64,000 nt of DNA, taken from Plazaster borealis (Eukaryota; Echinodermata; Asteroidea; Forcipulatida; Labidiasteridae). Both the position numbers and the translations under genes were made by a program. Each line of letters opens with the position of its first letter. Position 1 is the stretch's first letter. Positions 39,031 to 53,600 of the stretch are shown piece by piece. The stretch spans positions 1,830,318 through 1,894,317 of the forward strand of contig CM037462.1 in the NCBI GenBank assembly GCA_021014325.1, given 5' to 3'. The notes under the pieces were generated by a model. That model was not told the DNA's origin, did not search any database, and worked only from the letters and a program-made list of their open reading frames with translations.

Positions 39031-40574
39031 CCTATACTGTTGAATCATGAAGCTAGCTACCTCCATGGTTGAATAGTTCCTTTATGTAACTATAGTAAGT
39101 TTACTAGTAAGGGACTTCCCCTACAAAAATATATATTTTAGTTCACGGTCAACTTTGATTGCATACCCTAAACCCTGCAAATTAAATCTATCACAATCAT
39201 TCTCTTCAATAACAATATTTTTGATTACTCTGAAACACTGGAAACAAAAACCATTGTTTGTTTAAGCATTGGCTATTAAGCTAGTAGTGTGGACAATCCG
39301 ACACAAGAAAAAAATAGAGAAGTAAAATAGATAACGTGGAAACGATGCTCGTTTTTGATACTATCAGAAACGAACCCAACGGAATGGTCTGGACTTATAT
39401 TTAGAAATTAGAATCGTAACATTGATTTTAAGCTATTAGCTAACGACTTTGGCCGTTGCAGTTATGGTTAAGAGGCATAAGGAAGTTGTGTACAACAGTT
39501 ACGTTCAATGGTACAGAAAATGGAGACTACATCTAGTATGAACTCATGTATTATACCTTCAGTGAATGAGCTATACAAATTGCCATTCAGTTTAGGCAGT
39601 CAATTGTACTCGACAAATCTGCATCTAGACATACAACTACCCTTTACCTTTGCAGATTGGGTGTTCGTTGTATATAATCTCATAGGTTCCATTGCACGGT
39701 CATTACTACACTAATGTAGCACACAGTTGTAACAGAGTCCTCATTCTGGTTTTGAAGGAAATGGTTTGGATTTATGTATTTCCGTGTAACAGCAATGACG
39801 AGTACATTTTGAAGAGTGACTATCATCATTAAATCCCCATCTGCAGTCGATTCTCGTTATTTGTCTTTCTGTATTTCCATCTCAAATCTGGTAAGTAAAA
39901 GATTAGTTTTAGTACAATTCTGAGCAGGAAATAAAACTTGTGGTTTACTGTTTGGTAAATTGAAATTAAGAATTTTGTGTGAAGAAAATATTGTAAGTTG
40001 AGAAGCCTTATTACAGTTTACTTCATGCGGGATTCTTGATTTGATTGGGAAATATGTTTTGTTTTTGTGAAAACATTGCGTGTTTGAACCTCCATGATGT
40101 TATCGTAGGAAAGCCTAATAATTTTAAAGAAAAGATTATTTAATATCCCTTTTTCCAGGAAGTATTTCCAATGGGAGCTATTGTATGCTCATGTTTCAAT
40201 TAATATTAGTTCCCAGTTTGATGTTTTGGTAAGAATAGTTTTACTGGCAATGAATGCTGGACGAGGGAAATGGGGGAGGCACCGCCCCCCTCCCCGATCA
40301 CACACACAATGTTTCAGGCATGAAATCTTTCTCAGGCATCTGAAAGCACACAATTCTATGCAGCAAGGGTATGTTTTCTTTCTTTCATTATTTTCTTGCA
40401 ACTTCGATGGCCAATTGAGCCAAAATTTTAACAGGTTTGTTATTTTATGTGAGGATACACCAAGTGATGATACTGGTTTTTGACAATTACCAATAAAGTT
40501 TACCCCACCTTTAACATAAAATAATGGTCAAATAATTGAATTGTGGGTTTGTGATAAGTTGATTGTACCTCACA

Positions 40575-40690
40575 GTGGAGTGTCGTGGCCGAGCGGTCGA
40601 GTGCTGTAGACTCAGGTTTCGTTGTTGTCAGGGTGTGGGTTTGATTCCCGGTCACGGCACTTGTGTCCCTGGTGAAAATCTTTAATTAAT
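40575..40690 (+). mobile_element. Truncated tRNA-Leu-derived SINE
   Basis: TGTCGTGGCCGAGCGG (A box) and GGTTTGATTCCCGG (B box, mutated) match the head of the SINE at 16278, then similarity stops after TTGTGTCCCTGG. Confidence 0.65.
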
Positions 40691-41569
40691 ATACTGCAAA
40701 TTTCAACAAATAAAAGTCTTTAACAATTAATTGGTTTGGAAATTGTTTCGCTTCGTAGCAAAAGAAAAGTTCATATTACTTATTTTATAAATATGTTTTG
40801 TTTCCTGAAGTAAAAAGGACATATTGAAGTATGTGCCTTCTGAAAAAAAAACATCCTTTAAAATCAATCTTCATTTCTATACCACTCACAGCTACAGTGT
40901 GAGTCAAACTCGGAACAATATTGTGGTTCAAACTTTTCAATAGTTAAGTTACACCTTATCTTATTGAATCTAGTTGATAAAATTCACAGGTGCTTTGTTC
41001 TTAATGTTTACAAGCGCTGGTTGAACTGAATGGGACTTCCCCCTTACAATGCCATAGCCAGAAGCAACCCAAGTACACTGTGAAGATTGAGTTATACTGA
41101 AACCCGTTCAGGTTTTCAATAGATGTTTCCTATCATTCAAGGTTTCAACTCGACCTACGTACGAGGCTATGGAAACCGCTATGTAAAGGAGTACTCGTCA
41201 TAGTTAAACTACTGACGACGAAGCTGTGTAAAATAAATATAGAAATTGCAGTAGAATTGTTGTTGATACTGAAAGCCCCATTATTGCAAACGTTGGTGAA
41301 AATGAAAAATGATATGTTAAGATATTTCCTTGTACACTTGTTGTTATTAATACAACAACAACTGTGCAGTCACTCTGAAACAAACACATTTCCAAAACTA
41401 TGAATATAATCTGAATAGCTCCATGTACAGACTAACACTACTGAAAACTTTGCTGTCGCCAACAGTCAAACTGAATTATAGCTCACTGGGGATTTCTCTC
41501 GATTTCGATAACAGCATTAAACTGTTCCAACTGATATCCCAACAGTTTGTACTCAACTCTAGTTCCACA

Positions 41570-41584
41570 ATGCTGAAGATTTAA
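41570..41584 (+). promoter_or_regulatory. Four-codon upstream ORF before gene B start
   Basis: ATG CTG AAG ATT TAA lies 12 nt before the gene B start codon and is in the same frame. The TAA gives an in-frame stop just upstream, which fixes ATG 41597 as the first possible start in this exon. A translational effect is possible but not shown. Confidence 0.4.
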
Positions 41585-41596
41585 CGTAAAGTCATC

Positions 41597-41663
41597 ATGT
41601 CACCTCATCAAAATATCCTCAGATTGACTTTATTGGTATTTGTTCTCGCCTGTCTCAATACTG
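41597..41663 (+). CDS. Gene B, exon 1: signal peptide
   Basis: 67-nt exon, ATG to donor gtaagt, ending in phase 1. It encodes a short polar N-terminus (MSPHQN), a hydrophobic core (LLVFVLACL) and a likely cleavage region near NTD, typical of a secretory signal peptide. An in-frame TAA 12 nt upstream supports this start. Joining to 47493 gives the codon GAC and then VGFALQLQESQTSQSS. The intron to exon 2 is about 5.8 kb and holds an L1/Tx1-like LINE. Confidence 0.8.
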
Positions 41664-44600
41664 GTAAGTAAACAGTTTGTTGTTTACAAAAACATCAAAT
41701 GCGGAAACTTGTTTCTGTATTGAAGTAAACTAGAGTTTTGAGGAGTGTAAAACAAATATTACTAGAAACTTAACAGGGTAAACTTAGTGAGTTTTTCACT
41801 AAATCTTGGTGTAGTCGAGGTTGGGAACTGTAAAGGTGTCAGTGGCGTCTTTTTGCATAACAATCAGCTTTCATAGATGACAGCACCGTGGTAATAAGGG
41901 TCTAGTATGAGATCAAATTGTTCCGAAATAATGACAAGATTTTATTCATTTTTGAGCGAACAAAGTATAATTTACTAGAAAGGGATCTGCGACCTTCGGA
42001 CACAGAATTATACTTAACTGTTTTCTTAATACCGTAGTGAACCAATGTTAATATTTTTAATTAATCAAAGGTTAACTCAAAATCAAATAGATTAGGACAA
42101 ATTAATTGGCAAATTATTTGGCACGTAATATTGTTGGTACTAAAAGGAATTTTATAAATCAGTCAAGTAGGTTTGAAATGAAGATTCGAGTATTTTAAGA
42201 ATTGATGTCTTATACCGTGCATAACTTGATTCTATTTTCGTCCACGGGTTTTGGGCTTCACCATACTCTGTGATAATCGTAACCCTCCATCCTCCCGGCG
42301 GTCGTAGACCCATGGGTTACGACAAACCATATTGTTAAATTTCTGCACATATTTTCGAATTCTTTTCAAAAATTGTAATGCACCCAATTTGGTTCACTTA
42401 AAATCTTGAAATAGAAGATCAAAAGAAATCGCAAAATATGTACACACACGGTTCGTTTGTAACCCTCCGGCCTACGATCTTCGACACAACCACACTACAC
42501 CCATGGAGGAAGAAAATATTTTCTTCCTCCATGCTACACCACACCTGGCATGAACATCTGACGTCACACTTCGGGGCTCGTGAATAACGCCATATACCTG
42601 CCTTAAGTGCCTGGCCGGATCCTGCCAGATGTACCTTTGACCTTGCATCCATTTCACACGGAGATTCGCAGTCAATTCACCCGTACATGTACACATAATT
42701 ACATAGTGAATAAAACAACAATACACGCATGTACGAACATTACGCACACGCTGCATACAGACGATCGAAAGTGCAAGTTGACAAACTACATCACCTCGGA
42801 CCAATCATAACACAGATTGGAAAGCTTACGTCACTGCACGTTTATCCAATGAAACAATTGTATCCAATGAAACCACGGGGCCTGTAAGACCAGTGCCTGT
42901 ATTATCAGACAGGGGGACCAGTCTTCACTACACCATGCCCTACTACATCAATGTATTGTGGTTGTATCGCAGACGATGGGGGCGCTTCTCTTTGATACAA
43001 ATCTTCCATTGGCCATGAACTGATAATGAACTGTACAATTGAGGGTATTGGTTGACATTGTGAATGATTTTTACTAAGTTTATTGCCTTGCAGATGCATT
43101 ACAATTTGTAGCTAACATGTCTGTTGATTTGTTTCAGAAGCGTTAAAGGGACATGGAGAAAAAAGACAAGTCATGATATATTATATGACTTAATATCTCA
43201 TAATTATGATTTAGTACAAGTCACAAGTTTGCCTTATATCTAATATAAGCCATAATTTTTACAAATTTAATCATATATTTATGTATCTCATATGACTTAG
43301 TACAAGTTATAAATATGTCCTTTTTTTCTTTCTCTCTCAATGACCCTTTAACGCTTCCATAGTTTGTGTAGGGTTACAACAGTTCATAAGAAAGGTGTAA
43401 TTCGGTACTTGCAGCGTGTGTCGTTCACTTCCAATAATGGCTCAGTTTTATATTGCAAGGATCTATACATTTTCTGGCCTTTTATTCAACCTGTCAATTC
43501 GAGGTAGATGGCAAGTTTGCACACAAAAAGGAAACAATTCAACGAACACGGAAGTAACTCAATGACGTGAAAAACCGGTTGTTACGCGACCGCCGTGAAC
43601 CAGACTACTGCAGTATGCGGTCTTTGCACATCATGTTCGAAGCTATAGAGGGCGCAGAACTATATCCATCTGATCCGTAAAAATGCTGCAAGGTTGTTAC
43701 GGGGAAATCACAAAACAGGGCATCAGAAGGGGTTTCCTTGAGATTTTATTTTAAAAGAAAGCCAAGCGATGATATAGGGTAATTGCAATGCACCTGGGGA
43801 ATTATTATTGAGATTTTGCGCAAAGAAAAGCGTAATAATAATTATAGGCATTGTCGTAAACCACATGTAGGCTACATACAGAAAGCTCTCAACAATCAAG
43901 CCTCATTTTCTCAAATGATAACTCAATTTTCAAAGGGTAATTTAAAGAGTCGTTTCTTGTTTGACTGACGTTGACTATTAGGCTAAAGTTGTGGGGAATG
44001 TCCACATTTCCCCTGGATACATTACTTCGTACAGAATTGCTTCTCGGGAAAAGCTCTTGGTGGCGCCCTGCATGCGGCGTTGCCCAGAGCCGTATATTGA
44101 GAGAGTTGCGACAACTTACGATTAGAAGCCATTTTGTCTCAAAAAAATGCATTGGCGAATACAGGGTGCCAGACTAGTCTGCCCATTGGGTTGTACTGCA
44201 TTTTGGAACAAAATGGCGTCCAGCAACCACGTGACCGGAGAAAGCTGGTCCCTCCATGTCGCAACTCTCTCAATACACAGCTCTGGCGGTGCCGCACGAT
44301 AATCTCTTGAAAACCCATGAAGAACTGAAGATTTAAAATAACAAATATTTAATATTTTTCTGTGTTGATGAGATTGAGTTTAACTTCTTCTTAAAATAAA
44401 GTTATGCCTTTTTACAATCTTGTAATTTGTATAAGAACTCCACTGTTTAACAGTGCACAATCTTGGTTAACACATAGAGCAAGGAACAGAAGAAGGTCAT
44501 TCAACGACACTTTTATTTTGACATTTTTTTGTCCGGTCTTTCATCGGCAAAAAATCGGCATATTTGAAAAGGACCGGTCCCCTCCCCTAAGTGCGGGGAA

Positions 44601-47600
44601 TTCAGTTTAAACTGAGGCCGTCCGGCAAGGTGTGTTGAAGTTTAGAGAAATAGATGTACCATGGAAGTTTATTTTGAGAGTGCTTTGTGCTTCGCTCAGT
44701 CCCAGCGCCCCATGTAAAGGAGCTGAGATGAGCGGCTGGCGTAAGCACAGGAGCATTTTACCATTCCTCCTGACCTATAATAACCCCCCAATCACCTTTT
44801 CATGCTAACGAAAGATTCTACTATCGAATAATAATGTAGGGTTTTATGGCAGATCGTTTTATTGGGGAAAACATTAGATTGATGTATGATTTGATGAATG
44901 TCACGGACTCTGACTCTATTTCACACGATTTTATTTTTAGAGTTCTTGAGAAATTCAATTTTGGTCCCTCGATCAATACATGGATAAGGGTTCTTTATTA
45001 CCAGGGCTTCTCCTCAGTTTTAGTTAATGGATTTCTTTCAGAATCTTTTCAAATTGGGAGAGGATGTAGACAAGGAGATGGTCTGAGCCCCTATTTGTTT
45101 CTTTTATGTGCAGAAGTTTTGTCCATGTTGGTATGTAACAACAAAGTCCTTAAAGGAATCCAGGTCAAGGGAACGGAATTCCGAATATCTCAGTTTGCAG
45201 ATGACACTGTGTTGTTTTTGAATGGGACTGAGAAATCAATGCAGGAGGCTTTTCAGATTCTGGACACATTTGCTAGTATGTCCGGATTGAAAGTTAACAC
45301 CGAGAAAACAAACGCCATTGGGTCGGTTCTGAGAAGGGCAGTACAGAGAAACTTTGTAAAGAGATTAACGTTAACTGGGTAGATGCCGGGCATACTTTCA
45401 AAACTCTTGGCATTGAGTTCTCTACCGATCTTGATTCTATGGCCATGCTGAACTACAACATAATTATTTTGTCCTTGCATAACCAAATCTTTAACTGGTC
45501 AAAGAGGCACTTAACTGTACTAGGTAGAATTGCTGCAGTCAAATCCCTGCTTTTGTCCAAGATTACTTACCTTGTGCTAGCCATTCCTGACCCCCCCCTG
45601 CAACACGATCAAAGAATTAAACAATATGTTTTTCAAATTCATCTGGAAGGGAAACGATCGTATGGCCAGGAACCAAATGCTCCAAGATTATGGTGGGGGT
45701 GGGTTGCGAATGGTTGAAGTCAGGGCCTACATGGACGCCTTAAAAATCACCTGGTTACGTAGAATTCTAAAGGCTCCTGCGTCCTCACAGTGGTTTACGT
45801 TATGTAAATACATTTGTGATATTTCTCGTTTTTCATTGTTGGAAGGTGGTTCTTCTAAACTCTTGGGTGCACATAGAATACATAACATGTTTTGGCTTAA
45901 TGTGTTCACGGCATGGTTTAAATTCACTCATGTCCATACGCCCACTACTAAAGTCGAGATATTGAGGAATACACTTTGGTTCAATGACAAAATTAAGGTT
46001 GGCGGGAGGTGTATTTATTTTATAGGCATTTGGAAAGTAAAGGAGTTAATTTTATTTGGGATCTTATTGACAAGAACGGTAATTTCCTTACACTTAACGC
46101 CTTTAAGAATACATTTAACGTCCACACCATTTTTTTAAAATATGGCGGAGTGTTGAGAGCTATCAAGGCATCCTTTCAGGACATTACGTCAGAATACACA
46201 CATATTAATCTACCTTTCATACCTTTTAATCTTGAAATTCTGTTAATGGATAAAAAGGGGTCGCAAAGAATATACCAGGTTATAGTTTCCTCTAAACATG
46301 TGCAAAGGAAATTTATTTACAAGTGGAATGCGAAAATTAACACCGAATACGATTTTCCGAAATGGTCTTTGATTTTTAACATTCCCTACTCATGTACTGT
46401 AGATATTAAGTTAAGATGGTTCCAGTTTAGATTAATTCATCGGATCTTAGGTACTAACTCCTTCCTGTTTAAAATCAATAAGACGGGTAGTAATCTGTGT
46501 ACATTTTGTAATAACGAAGAGGAAACACTTTTTCACCTTTTCTGCTCTTGTACCCACACAATTTCTTTTTGGTCCTCGGTGTTTTCATGGATTAAGGAAG
46601 AGACCAATACGTCTATAAATATGGATAATGAAGCGTTTTTATTTGGTAACACCAATGCTAGTAGCAAAATTGTTAACTTGATACTACTTATTTGTAGATT
46701 CCATGTGTATAAAATGAAAATGAACGGGAAACGTCCATCACTTTTAGTTCTAAAAAGAGAAGTGAGGAACTATTGTTCGATAGAAAAATGTATGTTCTAC
46801 TCTAACGGAGACGGGTTAAAAGTCTATCAGAAGTGGGACTCCTTTTTGATTTTAGGTCAAGGCTGACTGGTTACCTACTTTCCAAATAGACGTTTAATTT
46901 ATATATGCCTAAGTCGAATATAAGAATAGGATTGTACTGATATTATGAGAAGAGACAGTGTACAATAAATAAGGATCCCCGGGATCAAAAAAATAATAAT
47001 AAAAAAAGAAAAAAATAATAATAATGTAGCTCTTTTATGTAAATCCATTGCAAATAATTATTGTCGTAATTTGCCTTGTACTAAAAAAGGGGGCTCAATC
47101 GCAACATTCTTCTTACTTATCCATGAAGCCTGTCTGCTTTATCATATCGTGCGTGTACATGGTGTGATTGTGCCGACTGCAGTACAATCGTTCCCATCAT
47201 GCCTCACTACATCCTGAACAAGAATTGGTACAAGCTTATCAGCCCATTCCAGAGGTCTTGGATGAGACCGCTGGAGTCGAGCGAAGCTTTGGGCATGTTC
47301 TTAGATGTTTTAAAGTTGATGCGTTGTCTGAGTGTTAACCAATTGTAATTGTTGAAGGAGTGTGGAGACATGTGCATATTTGGGTCGTGAGAAAGTGATA
47401 CGTGCAGCGTTGTTTTGGAGCCTATATTATTTAGTTTATATAAACGAAAATACACTTCTGAATTTATGATACCGATATATTCAATTATCCAGACGTAGGT
47501 TTCGCCCTTCAACTACAAGAAAGTCAAACCTCACAGAGTTCTACTAGCGGTGATAATCCCGCTAGTCGTGCTGTGGATAATAACACCAACACACCTTCAA

Positions 47601-50600
47601 TTACGGGTAAGTTTACTTATTTAACTCAAAAATTAAGCAAATTGTTATTTGTTATATCATAAATAAATTAATCGGTTGACTTCACGGGGGACTGAAAACA
47701 CGATTTAATTATCTATTTTGAAGAAATTAGTTATGATAATTTGTAAAAAAAATTGTAAAACTTTCAATGTGTCGAACCCTCATTTTCGTTTGATATACTT
47801 ACATCTTACAGTGTAAGTACTCACATGTAATTTGAATGCGTTCAAAACTTCAAAGTTAACTTATTTCCTTCTTTATTCATCTTTCAAATTCATTTTAATG
47901 TGAATATTTTGTAAAGCATCCATCACGGTTCAATATTTTAGCCTGCCTTAAACTGAAATGGTGTTTTCCGGTCCTGCAGAAAGACAAAACGAACATAAAA
48001 AAATAATGACTGGCAATTCGCGTAAGGAGCGGTACCAAAAACCTTCAGTTTTTGTCTTAAAAACATTTAAATGTGTACTTATTTAACAATGTTTGATTTT
48101 AGATGATGAAGCCAATCCATGGTGGAAAGTGAACCTCGGTGACACATACTGCCTCAAGAAGATCACTTTGTCTTATGGACCTATGAGTGGTGAGCGTATC
48201 TTCATTTATTATCTCTGTATTTTTATTTAAGTTTGACGCGTTCATCTTGAACTATTCACTGGTTTTTTATGAGTTTCCTTTTTTGCTCGGTTTCTACGTT
48301 TTTGTCTTTCCCAATATTAAAGGCTGTTTCAGGAAAGATTCATTTTTCAAGTCATTATTCATTGAAATTCATGAAAACCTATTTGAATTTATGAGAAAAA
48401 CGACTCATCTCGTCCCTAATAAGTTCCTTACTCCTCCCGGATGCTCTGATTGTAGGTGGAGGTCAAAGCGAAGGAGCTGTGGTGAGGGCTGGTTTGAGTT
48501 CCAATCATCTACAGAACGAAATGATTGGATCACCCTTAACTCTGTCTCAAGCTCAAAGTGGACAGATAAACGAGTTTACCCTGGACCCGACTATCATCGC
48601 TCGATATGTGAGTGTAGATATTCCAACGAGCAGTGGATTAACAAAGTCATTAGTCCTTGATGAGGTCGAGGTTAATGAAATTACTCAGAGTGAAGACGAT
48701 ACCATGTCCTCGGGTGAGTAGCAAGAAGCCTCAAGGAAAGAGTGCCAGTACATTTTTATATACAGGTAACGAGAAACTTCGTCTCCCTAAGTCTACTTTC
48801 TAAAACTACGGCAAGTCAACTTTTTGGTTTTCTGTAAATCTTCTTGATAAGATAAATTATAAGTCAAGTCAAATTATTTAAGAGAATAAGTCAACTTTTT
48901 TTTAGCGAGATTTTCTCGTTATCTGGAGAAGTTGTTTTGCACTTATGAACCTCCATAATTTCTGATCATTCAAAATACAACAAATCCCCAATAGTATTGC
49001 AGGTTTTTGCTTTTTTATGAGAAATCGCCTAACATCACAAGGCCGAACGGCCCTTTTTAAGGTGAGGGCTATACTTAACTGATTTGGGCTGTCGACCTAA
49101 TTCAACTGTCACCAGGGGCACATTACCACCTACTGCTCGGGCTGAAACAGGTTTACCCCCTTCACAGTCTAAGGATGTAGGCATGGGTATCATCCACTAG
49201 GAACCTTGCTGATAGAGCAGAATGCACTACCTACCCAACTTGTTACGAAACAAGTAAGATTTGAAACTTTGCATGGTGGGAATACGATATGGAAAGGTTT
49301 GCGGTGACACCATGTACGTGTAATAATCTCTCTATATGAGTTGGGGGTGGTTCTGAAAAGAACCGTTGGTTTCAACTCGACGTTTCGATCAGTATGCTCT
49401 GATCGTCTTCTGGAGAAAGCTGGACTCTGATGCTGCATGCTGCTTAAGTACTGTGGATGGGGATTAGCTTGGTGATGTACGAAGGCGGGAAGTAAAGGCG
49501 GGAAATGGAGCTCGGTGATGCGTGGTAAAAAAAAAAACTGGATCCTGCACTGGAGCCTTGGACTGGTGTGTGGGGAGTGTGTGCTCACTGAACTGTGTCA
49601 GTAGGAACAAGCACAGGGGATGGTGAGGGTGTGGGGCCTAGGGGACTGAGGGTATAGAAGACCCAAAGCAGTCTGAAGGGGTGGTATGGGGCCTATGTGG
49701 ACTGAGGGTATAGGGGACCCAAAGCAGTCTAAATAAAATAAGTCTAAATAATTAGACTTATTTTCCAACTCATATAGAGAGATTATTACATGTACATGGT
49801 GTCACCGCAAACCTTTCCATATTGTTACGAAACAGTTATGGTTAAGTGCCTTGCTCAAGGGCGCAAGTGTCATGACCGGGTTTCGAACCCACACTCTGCT
49901 GCTGACAACACCAGAGGTAGGTGATGGGATGTGCCTTCTATAATAGAGACGTGGGATTTGGCACACAGTCAGCGTATATCATGAGAAAGATGTTCGGCTA
50001 TATAGGGCCATCGCAGATTTGTCCTTTGAAAAGATATAGGTAGAATATAATGGCAGCCATTTTGAAAAGTTTAAAAAGTGCTTGTTATTCTACCTAGTTG
50101 TTTTCAAAATTCAAATCTACTATGGCCCTACAGCCAGATATCTTTCTCTGACTGTGTGACAAATTTCATGCTTGTATCATCAAAGGCAATATTGCCCCAA
50201 TAAATTATTATGTTGCCTTGCTACCCCACAACATGAGGAATTTTCCCCTTTATTCTCGGTTGGACGAAATGACATGATTTAGTCGATATCTTTCCTACTG
50301 TTTTATATTATGACGAGTGCACTTCTTTTTGCTAATTTTGTATATATTTGTTATAGATGTAGCTCTTCCTTTGTCCGGTAATCCTAGTCGTCAAAGTTCA
50401 ACATGGAATGGAAATGTTGCTTCAAGAGCTCTGGATGGGGATTTGGTATCCGTCAGCCACACAGGTACACAGCATTTCCTCCTCATGTCTTTATGCACGG
50501 TTAAAGCTCTCAGATCAGGTTCTTGGCCCATTACTCGGTCTAAATGAACCGGAATAATACAGTCAAGGTTTCTGACTGTGATCCTGGATCAAAACATTTT

Positions 50601-53600
50601 GGATCGGAGTCATTCGGGGGATTGTCAGTTTCTGTTAATATACGTTTTTGATATTCGAATTGCAATTAATCTTGTTAATTTACAAAACTAGTAATGATTG
50701 GCAACATTGTGACCATTATGATCCGACCATCTCGGGAGACTACACGACAAGAGCATTTTTTTCTTGTTCACTATACCGTATGGCCTCTTATTGTCTATAT
50801 ATTAATTTATTCAGTTTTGTAAAATCTGTGTACAGACGCTTCCTATGGATAATATATTATTTTATTTAGGTATTTCTTGAATGAAATAACATCAAAAAAC
50901 ATCAAAGGAAAATGCATTTACATCAAAATATAAGCTTCAAGAATAAGTTTTAAGGAAATCAAAACAAATTGTAAATCCGAAGTCGAAACCAAGTTTCAGC
51001 GCAACGTGATTGGACACTTATTCCATTTTTCTTTGTGACAACTTTCCTAAGACTTCCATCACCTCCTTCTCCCTCTGTGAACCACCCTTTCTTCCTCCCT
51101 GGCTTCAATCGAATTTCCCCAATAGGTGTTGTATTCAGTTTGGGCACAGCAGGGGTTCAACATCTCTGTACATAATTGTTAAATAATTGAATGCTATACA
51201 GACTAGAAAAGCAATTTTTTCTGAGAATCTGACGTTAATTGCTTACTTAAATTACTTACTCAAACTGTCGTTTGTTTTTCTTCTAGGATCTATACCGAAC
51301 CCGTGGTGGAAGGTGGATATTGTGACTGAATATTGTCTCGGCAAAATCAGAGTTCTGAACAGAAATTGGGAAATAGGTAATTATTCGATAGTAACCTATA
51401 TAATATATGTCTTCATTTTGTATGTAAATGCATATTTTTTGACTCTAAACATAAAATGCGAAAATAAAGTTTTTCCTTTGTTGCAAATTGTATGTACGAT
51501 TTTTAAAACGAAATTTGTGAACTACGTCTGAAAGTATGGCAGCTTTATGATATCTTTTCCAGTGGATGATATACAGAGCCATTGTTTTGATGACAGAACT
51601 TTTCCGTTACTGGCTTTACACTCTGTATCCAGTTCTAAAAAGGTTAACTTGAAGATTTACTGAATAAGATTAGTGGCGTGGCCGGATTGAATTATTTCTA
51701 CCCGCAAGATCGACACTCTCAAAGTTCACTGTAGAAGTCTTACTTTATTTTGTTAAACTTAATCACCAAATAAAAAGTCGAATTGATAAACTGCATCCAG
51801 CATTATTCCATTGGGCAAACCTTTAAATCAATGTTATTGTTATTACTTTAATAGATGGTGTTAGGTATCGAATAGTGGGAGCAGTTGTGACGGCTGGTCT
51901 GAGTGACGTTCATACTGATAACGCAATGTGTGGTAGTCCAGTAACCAGAAACCAAGTCTTATCAGATGAATGGATTGAAGTCACGTGTGATCCACCCAGA
52001 CTCTCGCGGTATGTCAGTGTCAACATTCCCCGTCAAGAGTATCTGACACTCGTTGAGGTACAAGTATTCACGTGTAAGTCCGAACTATTAATTTTCAAGA
52101 ATTAAATACATCTGAATGGATGATTTACGTTCATTACACAACACACGGGACCTACGGCTTTACGTCCCATCCGAAGGATAAAGTATGGTTAAAAACTTGA
52201 ATCATGTGACATAGACCGCTCGAGACAAACTTAATCAAACCTTTAGTGGCACTAATGTACAGATACTGCATAACTGTTATACTTCTATTGCACTTTTCTT
52301 CAGATGGTCTTCAATTTTTTACATTTACATGGGCTCCTAATGTCCACTTGATATTTTCTTCTTTATTGTTTCTGTAATAAATTTGTATTTGGTACTGATT
52401 GACTGAATAACAGAGATACAAGACAACCAATATGAAGCTCGTGATATTTAGTGAGCAGCATTTTTAGTAACTATAGTAGGCCTGTGAAGAACTAAAGAAC
52501 TAAAGAAAGAAAAAAATATTTAGAAAGAAAAGCAATACGGAAACAAAGAAACAGAGGCGTTTCCCATTTAAATTTCGCTTTATTCAAGTGCAACTGATTA
52601 TTCCCAAAATCGAATCCCCACTCAAGACCTGCTGCATGCCCCCTCAACATTTGACAAATACAAAACAATAAAGTCTACTGTTTCAAACTATCATCACCAA
52701 ACCCATCGAAGAAGATGACCCCGACTGCCCCCTGCAAAATGCACCCAGCTAATTACCTTATGGTATTGGGTGTGGTTTGTCTGTCTTGATTGACAGACCG
52801 CCACATAAAGGATAAGTAAGGCAACCCCTTCCCTCCATAGTCTTGAGGTGGTGCCTTGAGCAAGTACCAGTAACCTCTTTGCTGCCCTGCCAGGGTTACG
52901 GTGAAGCTATAGGCATGCAGCAGCATAGTGGATGAAGCGGCAGGTGGATGACCTTGGTTTCTTGTGAAAAAATTTTGAGCTACATGGTTTCTAGCAAAAT
53001 AACCACTTTGATGGTGGCAATGGTAGAGACAAAGCCCACCGGTGAGTGGAGGACTGCACACTGGTGGAAGAGTTGTGCCACGCCAGTGTATAAATGCACA
53101 AGCACCAAATCCTCAATATGAAAGTTCAATCGCAGGAAGAGGACAATCATGCTAACTACTACTCACGGTGAGAGGACGTGGTGCACTCAAAACCTTCATC
53201 TGAAGGTGCACAACTGACGGCACGTGAGAAACGAAGTATGAAGAACTTTAGCGTTGGATGTTGGAATGTCACCACACTCAAGTACACGTTAGCACCTGAG
53301 CATCTCATGATTGCACTAGAGGACTACCGCTATGACACCATCACACTGAGTGAGACACACCTCCTCGGTCAATGAGTTGGATGAGTTCTATATGAGCAGC
53401 TACAGGACTTGAGAGACAACAACCGAAAGACAAGAGATACATGTGATAGTGGCTGAAGACTTCAACACTATAGCTAGGTAACCAAAAGCTCCCCCCCTGT
53501 CATGAGCACACCTGCACACTGATGGTTTCACAAACGTGCCTTGAAAAAGGTGACGTGTATCTCACGGGCAGGCAATGCCAATGCTATGGGTCACATTCTC

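Larger units (their letters stand above)
35313..41596. other. Intergenic region between genes A and B
   Basis: No convincing gene. It holds fold-back elements at 35964-36135 (ends TTAAAGG/CCCTTTTAA), 36703-36850, 36978-37285 and 38904-39030, a TTAA-MITE arm at 37795-37966 and another at 40328-40512, a SINE head at 40575-40690, and part of a dispersed repeat at 38460-38540. The stretch 39031-40320 and the 900 nt before 41597 show no feature I recognise; the promoter of gene B must lie near, but no core element stands out. Confidence 0.6.

Noticed and set aside
39508..39714. Open frame of 68 codons upstream of gene B
   Set aside because: It is short, without homology I recognise or conserved copy; chance open frame or part of a non-coding region.
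44846..45382. Intact reverse transcriptase gene
   Set aside because: The frame has FADD and GRGCRQGD motifs but lacks the 5' part and an internal segment, and later frameshifts break it; it is a dead LINE.
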